A DNA stretch of 64,000 nt. It comes from Clostridium transplantifaecale (GTDB lineage Bacteria > Bacillota > Clostridia > Lachnospirales > Lachnospiraceae). The notes under the pieces are model-generated. The model was not told where the DNA came from, ran no database searches, and saw only the letters and a program-made list of their open reading frames with translations. Made by a program: the position numbers and the translations under genes. The DNA lies in contig NZ_UYZY01000002.1 in the NCBI RefSeq assembly GCF_900626075.1, forward strand, positions 930,001 through 994,000, in the 5' to 3' direction. This document shows positions 8,293 to 16,646 of this stretch, one piece after another (position 1 is the first letter of the stretch; each line of letters starts with the position of its first letter).

Positions 8293-10004
8293 TGAAAAAC
8301 CAGGTTGATGCAGTAACGGTGGAAATCGTGGGAAACCTTCTCTTATCCATCGCGGAAGAAATGGGAGTGGCGCTAATCAAGAGCGCCTATTCCACCAACA
8401 TCAAGGAACGGCGCGACATTTCCACCGCGGTGTTTGATCCGGAAGGAAATATGGTGGCCCAGGCCGAGCACGTCGCCATGCACCTCGGCTCCCTGCTTGG
8501 AATTATCAAAGAAGTTTATAAAAAACATGCCCCGGAGGACATCAGGCCCGGCGATATGTTTATGGGAAATGACCCATATAACGGCGGCGGAACCCACCTG
8601 CCGGACATCACGGTGACGCAGCCGGTGTTTGTCGGAGAAAAGCTGATTGGCTGGGTAGCCAACCTGGCCCATCACAGCGACGTGGGCGGCAAAGTGGCCG
8701 GTTCCACCTCGGGTGATGCGGTGAGCATTTTCCAGGAAGGACTTAAAATTCCGCTGGTCAGAGTGTGCCGCGATGATGAGGTCAACGATGATATTATCAG
8801 TTTCCTCATGGCCAACAGCCGTATCCCCGGGGAGCGTTACGGGGATCTCCAGGCTCAGATTGCTTCGAACCGTGTAGGGGCAAAACGTCTGACCGAGGCG
8901 TTCGACCGCTATGACGATCTGCTGGTGGACAGTATGCACGAGCTTCAGAACTATGCGGAGAGAAGGCTGCGGGCCGGTATCCGGAATCTGCCGGACGGAG
9001 AGTATGAATTTACCGATTACATGGACGACGCGGGCGTGGGCCATCCTGAGCCAATCAGGATTCAGGTCAGGGTCACCATAAAAGGGGACGATATGCACCT
9101 GGACTTTGCGGGAACCGATCCCCAGGTGAACGGACCGAACAACGTGACCAAGAACGGGCTTCTCGCCACCGTGTTCTACTCATTAAAAGCCCTGATTGAT
9201 CCGGGAATCCCGTCCAATGCCGGAATATACAGGGCATTCAGCGTGGAGGCGGAGCCGGGAACCATCATCAATGCCACAAACCCGGCGCCTGTGGGAGCGC
9301 GTATCGATACGTGTATGCGTGTTGCGGACGTTATCTTTGGGGCGCTTGGACCGGCCGTGCCGGAGCGCGCCCTGGCAGGATGCAATTCTTCCTGTACCTC
9401 TGCGATATTCAGCGGAACCGACCCGGAAGATCCGGAGCATTTCTACGTATACCTGGAAACCATTGCAGGAGGATCCGGGGCACAGAAAGCGAACGACGGC
9501 CTGAGCGGCGTCCAGGTACATATGACTAATACCTCAAATCTTCCGATCGAGGCCCTGGAGATGGAATTCCCGCTATTGATTGTCCACAAGTACGGGTTGA
9601 TTGAGAACAGCGGAGGAGCCGGGGAATACAGGGGCGGACTAGGAATCGAGCGTATTTTCGAGGCGATGTACGACAACATCAATTATACAGGGCTGGGAGA
9701 CAGACAGGTTTATAAACCCTGGGGACTCTACGGCGGCATGGAGGGGGCAGGCGGTGAATATTTCATCACCCGCACCGACGGTACGGTGGAAAAGCTGATT
9801 TCCAAATGTACCGACGTACCGCTGCATAAAGGTGATATTGTCACGGTGCACACGCCGGGAGCCGGCGGTTACGGGGATCCGAAAAAGAGGAAACCGGAGG
9901 CGGTGCTGAGTGATGTAATTGAACATAAGGTTTCAATTGATAAGGCGGAGGAGCTTTACGGAGTAAAAATCAGAAAGGACGGCGGCAGTTACAGGCTGGC
10001 CTGA
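8292..10004 (+). CDS. hyuB: Hydantoinase/oxoprolinase family protein, subunit B (HyuB type)
   Basis: This is the B subunit, 570 residues, normal for the family, and it forms a complex with the A subunit. Typical parts are DAVTVEIVGNLLLSIAEEMG near the start, GDMFMGNDPYNGGGTHLPDI (about residues 85-104, probable metal/active-site region), VANLAHHSDVGG with the paired histidines, and the glycine-rich C-terminus GGAGEYRGGLG and TPGAGGYGDPKKR. It starts inside the hyuA stop codon, so translation is coupled. An SIS-domain gene follows 13 bases later. As with HyuA the reaction is ATP-driven cyclic amide opening, and the substrate is open. Confidence 0.93.
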   Translation: MKNQVDAVTVEIVGNLLLSIAEEMGVALIKSAYSTNIKERRDISTAVFDPEGNMVAQAEHVAMHLGSLLGIIKEVYKKHAPEDIRPGDMFMGNDPYNGGGTHLPDITVTQPVFVGEKLIGWVANLAHHSDVGGKVAGSTSGDAVSIFQEGLKIPLVRVCRDDEVNDDIISFLMANSRIPGERYGDLQAQIASNRVGAKRLTEAFDRYDDLLVDSMHELQNYAERRLRAGIRNLPDGEYEFTDYMDDAGVGHPEPIRIQVRVTIKGDDMHLDFAGTDPQVNGPNNVTKNGLLATVFYSLKALIDPGIPSNAGIYRAFSVEAEPGTIINATNPAPVGARIDTCMRVADVIFGALGPAVPERALAGCNSSCTSAIFSGTDPEDPEHFYVYLETIAGGSGAQKANDGLSGVQVHMTNTSNLPIEALEMEFPLLIVHKYGLIENSGGAGEYRGGLGIERIFEAMYDNINYTGLGDRQVYKPWGLYGGMEGAGGEYFITRTDGTVEKLISKCTDVPLHKGDIVTVHTPGAGGYGDPKKRKPEAVLSDVIEHKVSIDKAEELYGVKIRKDGGSYRLA

Positions 10005-10017
10005 CAGGAGGAATACA

Positions 10018-10989
10018 ATGAGCGTTAAAGAAATTATCAGTGAGATTAAAGTGAAAATAGATGCGGCCGGCGGCCTTAAACATGTTTATTTTGTGGCCTG
10101 CGGAGGTTCCAAGGCGGCAATATTCCCGGGACTTTACCTGCTTCAGAGCGAGGCAAAGACATTTGGAGCAACCACCTATACCAGCAATGAATTCGTGCAT
10201 GTGACGCCGAAGGAGCTGGACAGCCGCTGCATCGCCGTCGTATGCTCCCTGAAGGCCACGCCGGAGACCGTGGAGGCCGTGAAGACCGCCAATGCGGCAG
10301 GCGCCGTGACTATTGCAATGACGGGTTCCATGGAAACCGGAATGGCGCAGGTGGGACAGTATGTCGTGACGTATTCAAGCGGCGACGACCAGGTATACAG
10401 CGAATCCAACCAGGCGGGTGTCCTTAGAATCGGTTTTGAGATTCTGGACCAGTTTGAAGGTTACGAAAAGTATGATATGGCAATGGAGGCATACCGGTAC
10501 ATTGACGAAATCGTCGCCGAAGGGAAGAAGAACTGCCTGCCTGCGGCTAAGGAATGGGCCGAAAAGTATAAGGATGAGCCGGTTTTCTATGTTCTGGCGT
10601 CGGGACCGAACTATGGGGTGGCCTACTCCATGTGCTGCTGTCACTTCATGGAAATGCAGTGGAAACACGGAGTATGCCTGCACACGGGAGAGTATTTCCA
10701 CGGCCCGTTTGAGACGACGGACAAGGAACTTCCGATGGTGCTTCTGATGAGCGAGGGCCGTACACGCGCCCTCGATGAGAGATGCCTGACATTCCTGAAA
10801 CAGTATGCGGAAAACTATATTATCATTGACTTTAAGGAACTGAACGCTGGAAGGATTAATCCGGAGATTGCCGAATTCTTCAACCCGGTAGTGATGATTC
10901 CGGTGGAGCGGTATTATGTGGCGCAGATGGCTGAGGTTCGGGCTCACTCTATGGATTATCGAAGATACATGTGGAAGGTGGAATATTAA
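10018..10989 (+). CDS. SIS-domain protein, fructoselysine-6-phosphate deglycase (FrlB)-like
   Basis: This 323-residue cytoplasmic protein has two sugar-isomerase (SIS) domains, with YFVACGGSKAAIFPG in the first and YVLASGPNYGVAYSMC in the second. The stretch LHTGEYFHGPFE carries the Glu/His pair conserved in glucosamine-synthase-like isomerases and in FrlB. The C-terminus RRYMWKVEY resembles FrlB's ending. FrlB splits fructoselysine-6-phosphate into glucose-6-phosphate and lysine; that activity on some Amadori phosphate is inferred here from the fold and from the FrlD-like kinase at 5256. AGGAGG stands 6 bases before the ATG. It is the last gene of the plus-strand run and is followed by a strong terminator. 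Confidence 0.85.
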   Translation: MSVKEIISEIKVKIDAAGGLKHVYFVACGGSKAAIFPGLYLLQSEAKTFGATTYTSNEFVHVTPKELDSRCIAVVCSLKATPETVEAVKTANAAGAVTIAMTGSMETGMAQVGQYVVTYSSGDDQVYSESNQAGVLRIGFEILDQFEGYEKYDMAMEAYRYIDEIVAEGKKNCLPAAKEWAEKYKDEPVFYVLASGPNYGVAYSMCCCHFMEMQWKHGVCLHTGEYFHGPFETTDKELPMVLLMSEGRTRALDERCLTFLKQYAENYIIIDFKELNAGRINPEIAEFFNPVVMIPVERYYVAQMAEVRAHSMDYRRYMWKVEY

Positions 10990-11003
10990 GTTTCAGAAGT
11001 ATG

Positions 11004-11033
11004 AACCGGGCGGGAGTTCATTCCCGCCCGGTT
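11004..11033. terminator. Bidirectional terminator between convergent genes
   Basis: A perfect 12-bp stem (AACCGGGCGGGA with TCCCGCCCGGTT) and a 6-base loop lie between the SIS-domain gene (+) and the M20 peptidase gene (-). Its position suits termination from both sides. Confidence 0.75.
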
Positions 11034-11042
11034 ACCAGGGTA

Positions 11043-12308
11043 TTATTCGGTTCCGCACCAGCTCATAATCGTCCTGGCCAGAATTTTAACAGCATTTATA
11101 TAATCTTCGGCATAAACCCACTCATTATTAGCGTGCATTTGTTCCGTTAGCCCGGGACCGAAAATAACGGTCGGCGTGTTTCCGTAAGTATTCAGATGGC
11201 GGATATCGGCCGCCCCCTGCCTGCCGCTGACCACCGGCTCCTGATGCATAACATTTTTGTACTCATTGATAAGAGCGGCAACGATAGGAGCGTCTGCCGG
11301 AATGGCGGAAGGTTCAGCAAAATATCCGTTGAAAATTATTTCCGGAGGATTTTCCGCCAGCCATTTACTTTCTTTTGCACAGGCGCTGCGGATATATTCC
11401 ACAAATTCGGCTTTTACAGCGTCGGAGCTCTCTCCGGGTACGGTTGCCATAGATCCCTTTAAAATGCAGCTGTCCGGGAAGGCGCTGGCGTATGACCCGC
11501 TGGTAAACTGCCCAATCATACAGGGGATAGAGCTTAAGAGATCCGGATAAAGAGGATGAGATACTTTTGCAAGCCTCACTTTTTCAAATGCTTCCACGGC
11601 TTTGGTTACGATATAGCCTAAATCGATTGCGTTGACGCCTTCATAGCGTGTCTGGATCCCTGCCGCTTTTCCTGTAACCTTAATGGTGAACCAGATACGG
11701 CCAATAGAACCCGGCTGAACGCACATGCTGGAGGTTTCGCAGCAAATCCCGGCATCAGCCTGTATTCCTTTCATAACGCAGGCCAGCGTACCGTTACCAG
11801 TCAATTCCTCGTCCATTACGTACTCTAAAATTACGTCTCCCTTTAGCTGGATGCCGCAACTTTTGAGTGCCAACACAGCCATCGTCATTGCGGCGACGCC
11901 CGATTTCATATCGGAAGCGCCCCTGCCGTATATTTTACCTTCCGACCAGTCGCCGGACCAGCAGCCGTGTATCCATTTATCTTCCGGTCCTTCCGGAATA
12001 ACGTCTACATGTCCGTTAAAAAGAAGCGATTTACCTGTTCCCAGGCCGTGGAATACAGCTACTACGTTAGGCCGGTTTTCATAAGGAAGGTCGGATTTTA
12101 CAAATGCCGGATGTTTTTGCAGTTCTTCCAGGACAGGAACAAATGTGTCCACCTCAGCCCCCATATTCTTTACATATTCTGCGAGAAAATCCTGGATAGC
12201 GGCTTCATTTCCCGTTACGCTGGGAATGCGGAGTAGAGTCTGGAGAAATGAGATCATGTCCTCCCGGTTACTGCCGATCCACTGTTCAACACATTCAAAT
12301 TGGTTCAT
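11043..12308 (-). CDS. M20 family metallopeptidase/deacylase (ArgE/DapE type)
   Basis: This is a 421-residue zinc aminoacylase or peptidase of the M20 family. The metal-binding motifs are visible: LLFNGHVDVIPEG (first His and Asp), GRGASDMKSG (bridging Asp), DEELTGNGT (catalytic Glu pair) and MHANNEWVYAEDY (last His). The dimerisation domain lies between them. ATG at 12308 is chosen because AAGGAGG sits 8 bases upstream; the reading frame stays open for 38 codons further but without a ribosome site. Beside a peptide importer and deglycase, it could trim imported peptides or release an acyl group from an amino acid. The exact substrate is unknown. Confidence 0.9.
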   Translation of the reverse strand: MNQFECVEQWIGSNREDMISFLQTLLRIPSVTGNEAAIQDFLAEYVKNMGAEVDTFVPVLEELQKHPAFVKSDLPYENRPNVVAVFHGLGTGKSLLFNGHVDVIPEGPEDKWIHGCWSGDWSEGKIYGRGASDMKSGVAAMTMAVLALKSCGIQLKGDVILEYVMDEELTGNGTLACVMKGIQADAGICCETSSMCVQPGSIGRIWFTIKVTGKAAGIQTRYEGVNAIDLGYIVTKAVEAFEKVRLAKVSHPLYPDLLSSIPCMIGQFTSGSYASAFPDSCILKGSMATVPGESSDAVKAEFVEYIRSACAKESKWLAENPPEIIFNGYFAEPSAIPADAPIVAALINEYKNVMHQEPVVSGRQGAADIRHLNTYGNTPTVIFGPGLTEQMHANNEWVYAEDYINAVKILARTIMSWCGTE

Positions 12309-12414
12309 ACTGTTACCTCCTTTTTTAGATAGTATATCGTTACCGCAGAAGGAATAATATGAACTTATTGACGGAATATGCAACAATATTGACATCCGTA
12401 TGACCGGTATATTT

Positions 12415-13326
12415 CTAAGCATTGTGTGCTTTACGCGATACAGGCTGTTTCATCTTTCGATAAGCGCCAGGAGTCATGTGCATAGTCAGATTAAATTTTT
12501 TTATGTAATAACTCACACAGGAAAAGCCCACATCGTAGGCAATCTGCGTAACAGATTTATCTGTGCCGGTCAGCAGCGTCAGGCTTTTTTGAATACGGTA
12601 TTCGGTAAGATAGTCGAGAATCGTACAATTTAGTGCCTGTTTAAATAAACGGCAGCAGCCGCTTTTACTGATATGCAGTGAGGATGCAATATCCTGAAGA
12701 GAAATATGCCCGGCATAGTGTTGCTGGATATAAGTTATTATTTCTTTAATTTCCTCATGGCGGAAAACTGAAAATTCCACCTGGCCTGAGACATCCGCAT
12801 TTAACACCAGGTCTTTCCAAATGGATATCAGATGGATATAAACTTCCAGCTCATAACCCGGCTCTTGCTTCTCCATAAGGCCTGAGAGGATATTCTGACG
12901 TTTTAGAACCTCCAGCTGCCATTCCGCATCCGGCTTCAGTGGAACCGCGAAAAAACCTCCATTTTGTATATATGGCAGAAAATACTTTTGTTCCAAGAGG
13001 CTGCCGCGGAAAAAAGAAAACATGACTGGGTGGATATTGATGCAAAGATACCTTGCATTGTGTCCCTGTATCGGATGGGTCATGTGCAGAAGCCCTGCAT
13101 TTATAAAAATTCCCTCTCCTGTCTCAAGCAGATACTCCTTTTTCTGCACGGTCATACAGATGGCACCCTCCTGCACAACACATAGCTGGAATTCATCGTG
13201 CCAGTGCCAGCCATTATATCCATAGGGTTTTTCCTGCAGATTTGTCTCGTATACCCTGATTGGAAAATCACATGGAAGGGAAAAATTAGCTTTTTGATTT
13301 TCATCTACTATAATACCATTATTCAT
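12415..13326 (-). CDS. AraC family transcriptional regulator with cupin sensor domain
   Basis: This is a 303-residue regulator. The N-terminal half is an AraC-type cupin (WHWHDEFQLCVVQEGAICMTV, with the usual histidines), likely the effector-binding part. The C-terminal about 100 residues hold two helix-turn-helix motifs (ISLQDIASSLHISKSGCCRLFKQAL and VTQIAYDVGFSCVSYYIKKFN), the second being the AraC signature. AGGAGG lies 6 bases before the ATG. It lies upstream of the M20 peptidase gene on the same strand and is divergent from the GntR gene, so it may control the glycated-peptide locus. The effector is unknown. Confidence 0.9.
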   Translation of the reverse strand: MNNGIIVDENQKANFSLPCDFPIRVYETNLQEKPYGYNGWHWHDEFQLCVVQEGAICMTVQKKEYLLETGEGIFINAGLLHMTHPIQGHNARYLCINIHPVMFSFFRGSLLEQKYFLPYIQNGGFFAVPLKPDAEWQLEVLKRQNILSGLMEKQEPGYELEVYIHLISIWKDLVLNADVSGQVEFSVFRHEEIKEIITYIQQHYAGHISLQDIASSLHISKSGCCRLFKQALNCTILDYLTEYRIQKSLTLLTGTDKSVTQIAYDVGFSCVSYYIKKFNLTMHMTPGAYRKMKQPVSRKAHNA

Positions 13327-13440
13327 AGAACCTCCTCCTGCCCATAAGACAGATTCATCTCCACTTTTTTAGTGTAAGTGATTTGAAAAAAAACATCAAG
13401 GGCAGTAAGAACTGCGTCGGTTAAAAACGTTTAAAACTCT

Positions 13441-13469
13441 TTGCCTTTTGGCTAAAGATAATATATAAT
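13441..13469 (+). promoter_or_regulatory. Sigma-A-type promoter of the GntR gene
   Basis: TTGCCT at 13441-13446 and TATAAT at 13464-13469 are 17 bases apart. Transcription would start near 13476, which makes the ATG at 13479 an unlikely start and supports ATG 13524 for the regulator. Confidence 0.65.
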
Positions 13470-13523
13470 CGGTATATAATGATATATCAGGATTCAAAAA
13501 AAATTCAAAGGAATGATACAGCG

Positions 13524-14252
13524 ATGTTGGATGGGAAGGCAGTTACACCACTATATGTTCAATTGATGACGGATATTGAACAAAAGATTTTAAAAGGCGT
13601 ATATCAGCCTGGAGAAAGGCTCCAGTCTGAGAGTGAGATGGCCAAAACTTTCGGTGTGAGCATTATCACGGTAAGGAACGCTGTAAGCACGCTGGTGGAA
13701 AAAGGACTGGTGGAGAAGAAGCAGGGAAAGGGTACCTTTGTCTCAAAGCCCAAGTTTACAAAGGACATTAAGAAACTTCAGAGCTTTACCGAGATGTGTG
13801 AGCATATGGGGATGAAGTCTGGCGGCCGGATGCTTGAGAACAAGCTTGTTGTGGCGGATGAAAAAACAAGAAAGCTTCTGGGGCTTGAAAAGGGAAGCCA
13901 GGTTGTCTTTATTTCCCGGGTGCGTTATGCAGATAGTGAGCCGGTGGCAATAGAGAACAACTATTTTCCGCTAAAGTATGCATTCCTTCTTGGCGAGACT
14001 TTCGACAACAATTCCCTGTTTGAATTTATGAAGGATAGAGCAGGCGTTATGGTCGCCGTCTCGGAGAAATGGATTGAACTGTGCAAAGCCACGGCCCGGG
14101 AGGCGGAATTACTGCAGTTAAACAAAGGGACCTCTCTGCTTTATATTAAAAGTGTTGCTTACACCCATGAGAAAGAACCAATTTATGTGGGTTCTCAGAT
14201 TTTTAACGGGGACAGGTGTTCATTCTATGTATGTGAGTCAACCGGTATTTAA
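13524..14252 (+). CDS. GntR family regulator, HutC/UTRA type
   Basis: This is a 242-residue regulator. The N-terminal winged helix-turn-helix is clear (PLYVQLMTDIEQKILKGVYQ, LQSESEMAKTFGVSIITVRN, GKGTFVSKP). From about residue 90 there is a UTRA ligand-binding domain, a fold shared with chorismate lyase. ATG 13524 is preferred to ATG 13479 because a promoter ends only about 10 bases before 13479 and because PLYVQL near the N-terminus is the normal family length. E. coli frlR, next to the fructoselysine genes, is also a GntR/UTRA protein, so this gene may be the local repressor of the frl-like genes; that is inference. Confidence 0.9.
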   Translation: MLDGKAVTPLYVQLMTDIEQKILKGVYQPGERLQSESEMAKTFGVSIITVRNAVSTLVEKGLVEKKQGKGTFVSKPKFTKDIKKLQSFTEMCEHMGMKSGGRMLENKLVVADEKTRKLLGLEKGSQVVFISRVRYADSEPVAIENNYFPLKYAFLLGETFDNNSLFEFMKDRAGVMVAVSEKWIELCKATAREAELLQLNKGTSLLYIKSVAYTHEKEPIYVGSQIFNGDRCSFYVCESTGI

Positions 14253-14282
14253 ATTTGGAAAATTAATAGATAATGTATAAAT

Positions 14283-14325
14283 CGGCGCGCGGAAAATTTA
14301 GAATAATTTCCGGGCGCCGTTCATT
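14283..14325 (+). terminator. Terminator after the GntR gene
   Basis: A long stem (CGGCGCGCGGAAAATT with AATTTCCGGGCGCCG, one unpaired base) is followed by a weakly T-rich stretch, 30 bases after the GntR stop. Confidence 0.65.
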
Positions 14326-14469
14326 CCTTTGGTACAGGTGTTGAAATCATGGTATAAACATAACGGTGCAGTCTTGGATAACGTCCGCAGTAAGTGGAAA
14401 TAAAGCCTTTTTATTATTTTCTGACAAATAAAACCCAAAATGGTAAAAGTACAATATTTCTGTTGAAAG

Positions 14470-14497
14470 TTGACTCAGAAAGCCCTATACTTAATAT
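14470..14497 (+). promoter_or_regulatory. Likely promoter of the secreted protein gene
   Basis: TTGACT at 14470-14475 and TAATAT at 14492-14497 have a 16-base spacer and lie 42 bases before the start codon of the secreted protein. The rest of the 14326-14469 gap shows nothing recognisable. Confidence 0.5.
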
Positions 14498-14539
14498 ATT
14501 GGAACAGAGGATTAAAAAATTGTCAGGAGGAAAAAGGAT

Positions 14540-15376
14540 ATGAAGAAATTGATGACCGCACTGCTTGCTGGTGTGATGACCGTGGCTATGACGGTGACGG
14601 CATTTGCTGCCGAGGATCCGGCCGCTCTGCTCGACAGGGTTGCCCAGAAGTCCAATGAGTTGGATTCTATGGACTGCGATATGGGAATCCATGCCGTACT
14701 GGTTTTACCGGATCCGGAAACGAAACAGGATTTAAGTATTAACCTGGATATGCTGATGAAGATGAAGATGGATCAGATTAAGTCAGGTAATCTCCGTTAT
14801 AAAGCCGACATGGCGATGGAGTTCCTGGGCCAGAGCGAATACGCAACTATTTTCTATAAGGATGGCTATTACTACATGGATGCTGACGGAGAGAAGATCA
14901 AGTATCCAATGGATCTGAACAGCATGATAGCGTCTGTTGAGCAGACTACGGCTGCCACGGAACTCTCTTCATCTCTGATGAAGAGCCTTGCAGTCAGGGA
15001 AGAGGGAGAGAACAGAATTCTGTCCTATGTTGCGGATCCGGCCAAGATGAATGCATATGTCAATGATGCTCTTGATTCTTTAATGGGGACGATGGACGTG
15101 AAGATGACGATCCGGGAAGTAAAAGGCGAGTATGTTATTAATAAAGATGATTATTACACCAGTATGAATATGAACATGTCTATGGATATCACAATGTATG
15201 GTGAGACGGTCAGGGTTATCATGCTGATTGAGGGAACTATCAACAACCCGGGACAGCCGGTGACGGTTGACCTTCCTTCAACGGATGGATATACGGATAT
15301 TAATACATATTACCAATCACTGTATGGCGGGAGCGGAAGTGGAAGCGGATATGGCCCGGCATCAGAAATCTGGTAA
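14540..15376 (+). CDS. Secreted protein of unknown function, DUF6612/LppX-like
   Basis: This is a 278-residue exported protein. A Sec signal peptide (KKLMTALLAGVMTVAMTVT, cleavage likely after AFAA near residue 21) has no lipobox cysteine, so the protein is probably released or wall-held. The mature part is rich in Met and Asp, with alternating strands such as LSINLDMLMKMKMD and YTSMNMNMSMDITMYG. That suggests a half-barrel like LppX/LolA or DUF6612 proteins of Bacillota; this family link is an impression, not a search result. A short Gly/Ser-rich tail (GGSGSGSGYG) ends it. AGGAGG is 8 bases before the ATG. It stands alone between two terminators. Confidence 0.75.
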   Translation: MKKLMTALLAGVMTVAMTVTAFAAEDPAALLDRVAQKSNELDSMDCDMGIHAVLVLPDPETKQDLSINLDMLMKMKMDQIKSGNLRYKADMAMEFLGQSEYATIFYKDGYYYMDADGEKIKYPMDLNSMIASVEQTTAATELSSSLMKSLAVREEGENRILSYVADPAKMNAYVNDALDSLMGTMDVKMTIREVKGEYVINKDDYYTSMNMNMSMDITMYGETVRVIMLIEGTINNPGQPVTVDLPSTDGYTDINTYYQSLYGGSGSGSGYGPASEIW

Positions 15377-15431
15377 GAGTCTGCGGATTGGAAGGTATGC
15401 AGTAGAATAACAATCCTATAACAATGAAATT

Positions 15432-15477
15432 GAGAGGGGATATGGGCCGCATTGTATGGACGCATATTCCCTCTTTT
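15432..15477 (+). terminator. Terminator after the secreted protein gene
   Basis: GAGGGGATATG-type left arm (15432-15444) pairs with CATATTCCCTC-type right arm (15463-15474) and runs into TTTT. Just before it, ATAACAAT occurs twice, 11 bases apart (15407-15414 and 15418-15425). Confidence 0.7.
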
Positions 15478-15540
15478 ATGATACTCTGCAACACAGCTGA
15501 GCCAACACAGCAGTTTTACAAATGAAGGGAGATTACTAAA

Positions 15541-15987
15541 ATGTCAGATATACAATATAGCATAGGAATTGATCAGATACCCGGCTTTGCTGCCTTAATT
15601 CTGGTTCGTGAGAATGACATATATCTGGCGGAGGCGGGGAGAAAATATCGTGAGTATTTTAATGCAGGAATGAAATGCGAAGGGCGGAGCGTGTTGGAAG
15701 CGCTGACAGACAGTGAAAGGCATGCGCTATGCAGTGAAATAGACAGTTGTGTAAAAAAAAGAGAAGAATTTTCTTATTTCAGGAAAGCCGCAGTCAGCGG
15801 ACGGGAGGACTGTTGGATTAGAGTCAGAGCCTCTTATCTGAAGGATGTAAATGGAGCATCCCTCTATTTGGCAATAGCTGAGGAAATGTCGAAATATATA
15901 ACCATAGAGAAAGAATTAAAGAAATCTATCAAGAGTTTAGAAAATGCAAAAACAGAACTTATGTTCGATTGGGGTGGAAGAAAATAG
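15541..15987 (+). CDS. Small PAS-like sensory protein
   Basis: This is a 148-residue cytoplasmic protein. The first 110 residues look like a PAS fold with a conserved-looking end (EDCWIRVRASYLKDVNGASLYLAIAEEMS). They are followed by a coiled-coil-like tail (IEKELKKSIKSLENAKTEL). GGGAGA lies 9 bases before the ATG. No output domain is in this frame, but the next gene starts 19 bases before its stop and encodes a winged helix. So this could be one half of a two-gene sensor, or the first half of a frameshifted PAS-winged-helix regulator. The ligand is unknown. Confidence 0.65.
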   Translation: MSDIQYSIGIDQIPGFAALILVRENDIYLAEAGRKYREYFNAGMKCEGRSVLEALTDSERHALCSEIDSCVKKREEFSYFRKAAVSGREDCWIRVRASYLKDVNGASLYLAIAEEMSKYITIEKELKKSIKSLENAKTELMFDWGGRK

Positions 15988-16481
15988 AGGAGGGGGAAGC
16001 CCTCACACATCAAACAAAACAAGAGCAACAAACAGTATATATTAAAAGAGACTTTCCTCAGGTATATATCCGGACATTTGGATATTTTGATGTTTTTGTA
16101 AACGGAAAAATCCTTGGTTTTCCCTCAAAAAAAGGCAAGGAACTGCTGGCAATATTAGTAGATCGCAGAGGCGGAAGCTGCTCCACGGAAGAAGCGGTCT
16201 CTATATTATGGGAAAATGAGCCTATGAGCCGGCGGAGTACCGGACGTTATCGCCAGACGGTATTGAGATTAAAAAAAATACTCGATGAAGCGGATATAGG
16301 TGAAATTTTAATAACTAAAAGAGGGGAACGGTGCGTGGATACGTCCCGCTTTAGCTGTGACTTGAACCAATATCTGAGCGGGGAAGAGAAATACTCCAAT
16401 TTATATCATGGTCTTTATATGATGAATTATAGTTGGGGGGAAAACACTCTGGCCATGCTGTCGGCAGTAAAAAGAGGATAA
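15969..16481 (+). CDS. Winged-helix (OmpR/SARP-type) DNA-binding protein, possibly the second half of a split regulator
   Basis: This open frame encodes about 170 residues with a trans_reg_C-like winged helix (VYIRTFGYFDVFVNGKIL, PSKKGKELLAILVDRRG, SRRSTGRYRQTVLRLKKIL). That is the same module as in the SARP-like gene at 16647. The only upstream start is TTG 15969, inside the PAS-like gene. A strong GAGGAGGGGG stretch at about 15986-15995 is not followed by a standard start codon at usable distance. Hence either coupled translation from TTG 15969 or a +1/-1 shift from the PAS frame is needed. A Rho-independent terminator follows directly, so the pair is a unit. The likely role is control of the nearby pilus genes (inference). 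Confidence 0.55.
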   Translation: MGWKKIEEGEALTHQTKQEQQTVYIKRDFPQVYIRTFGYFDVFVNGKILGFPSKKGKELLAILVDRRGGSCSTEEAVSILWENEPMSRRSTGRYRQTVLRLKKILDEADIGEILITKRGERCVDTSRFSCDLNQYLSGEEKYSNLYHGLYMMNYSWGENTLAMLSAVKRG

Positions 16482-16485
16482 TCAG

Positions 16486-16521
16486 AAAAGAAAACGGGAT
16501 TTTTACCGTTTTCTTTTTTTT
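16486..16521 (+). terminator. Rho-independent terminator
   Basis: A perfect 12-bp stem (AAAAGAAAACGG with CCGTTTTCTTTT) is followed by a run of T up to 16521, 5 bases after the winged-helix gene. Confidence 0.85.
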
Positions 16522-16558
16522 GTTGCTAAAAATGACGATTTTTATAACAGTAAAATGC

Positions 16559-16598
16559 CGGAACAATAACGGAACCATAACGCTTGTGCGCATATAAT
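16559..16598 (+). promoter_or_regulatory. Activator-type promoter with 11-bp tandem repeat upstream of the BTAD regulator
   Basis: CGGAACAATAA (16559-16569) and CGGAACCATAA (16570-16580) are tandem copies with one mismatch and an 11-bp period. TATAAT follows at 16593-16598 with no -35 box in place. Repeats of about one helical turn just upstream of a -10 are the known layout for SARP-family activators; autoregulation by the adjacent gene is inferred. Confidence 0.6.
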
Positions 16599-16646
16599 AC
16601 ACATTGCAATCAAACTGCTGACGTGCAGGGGAAAAGAGGAAGAAGT

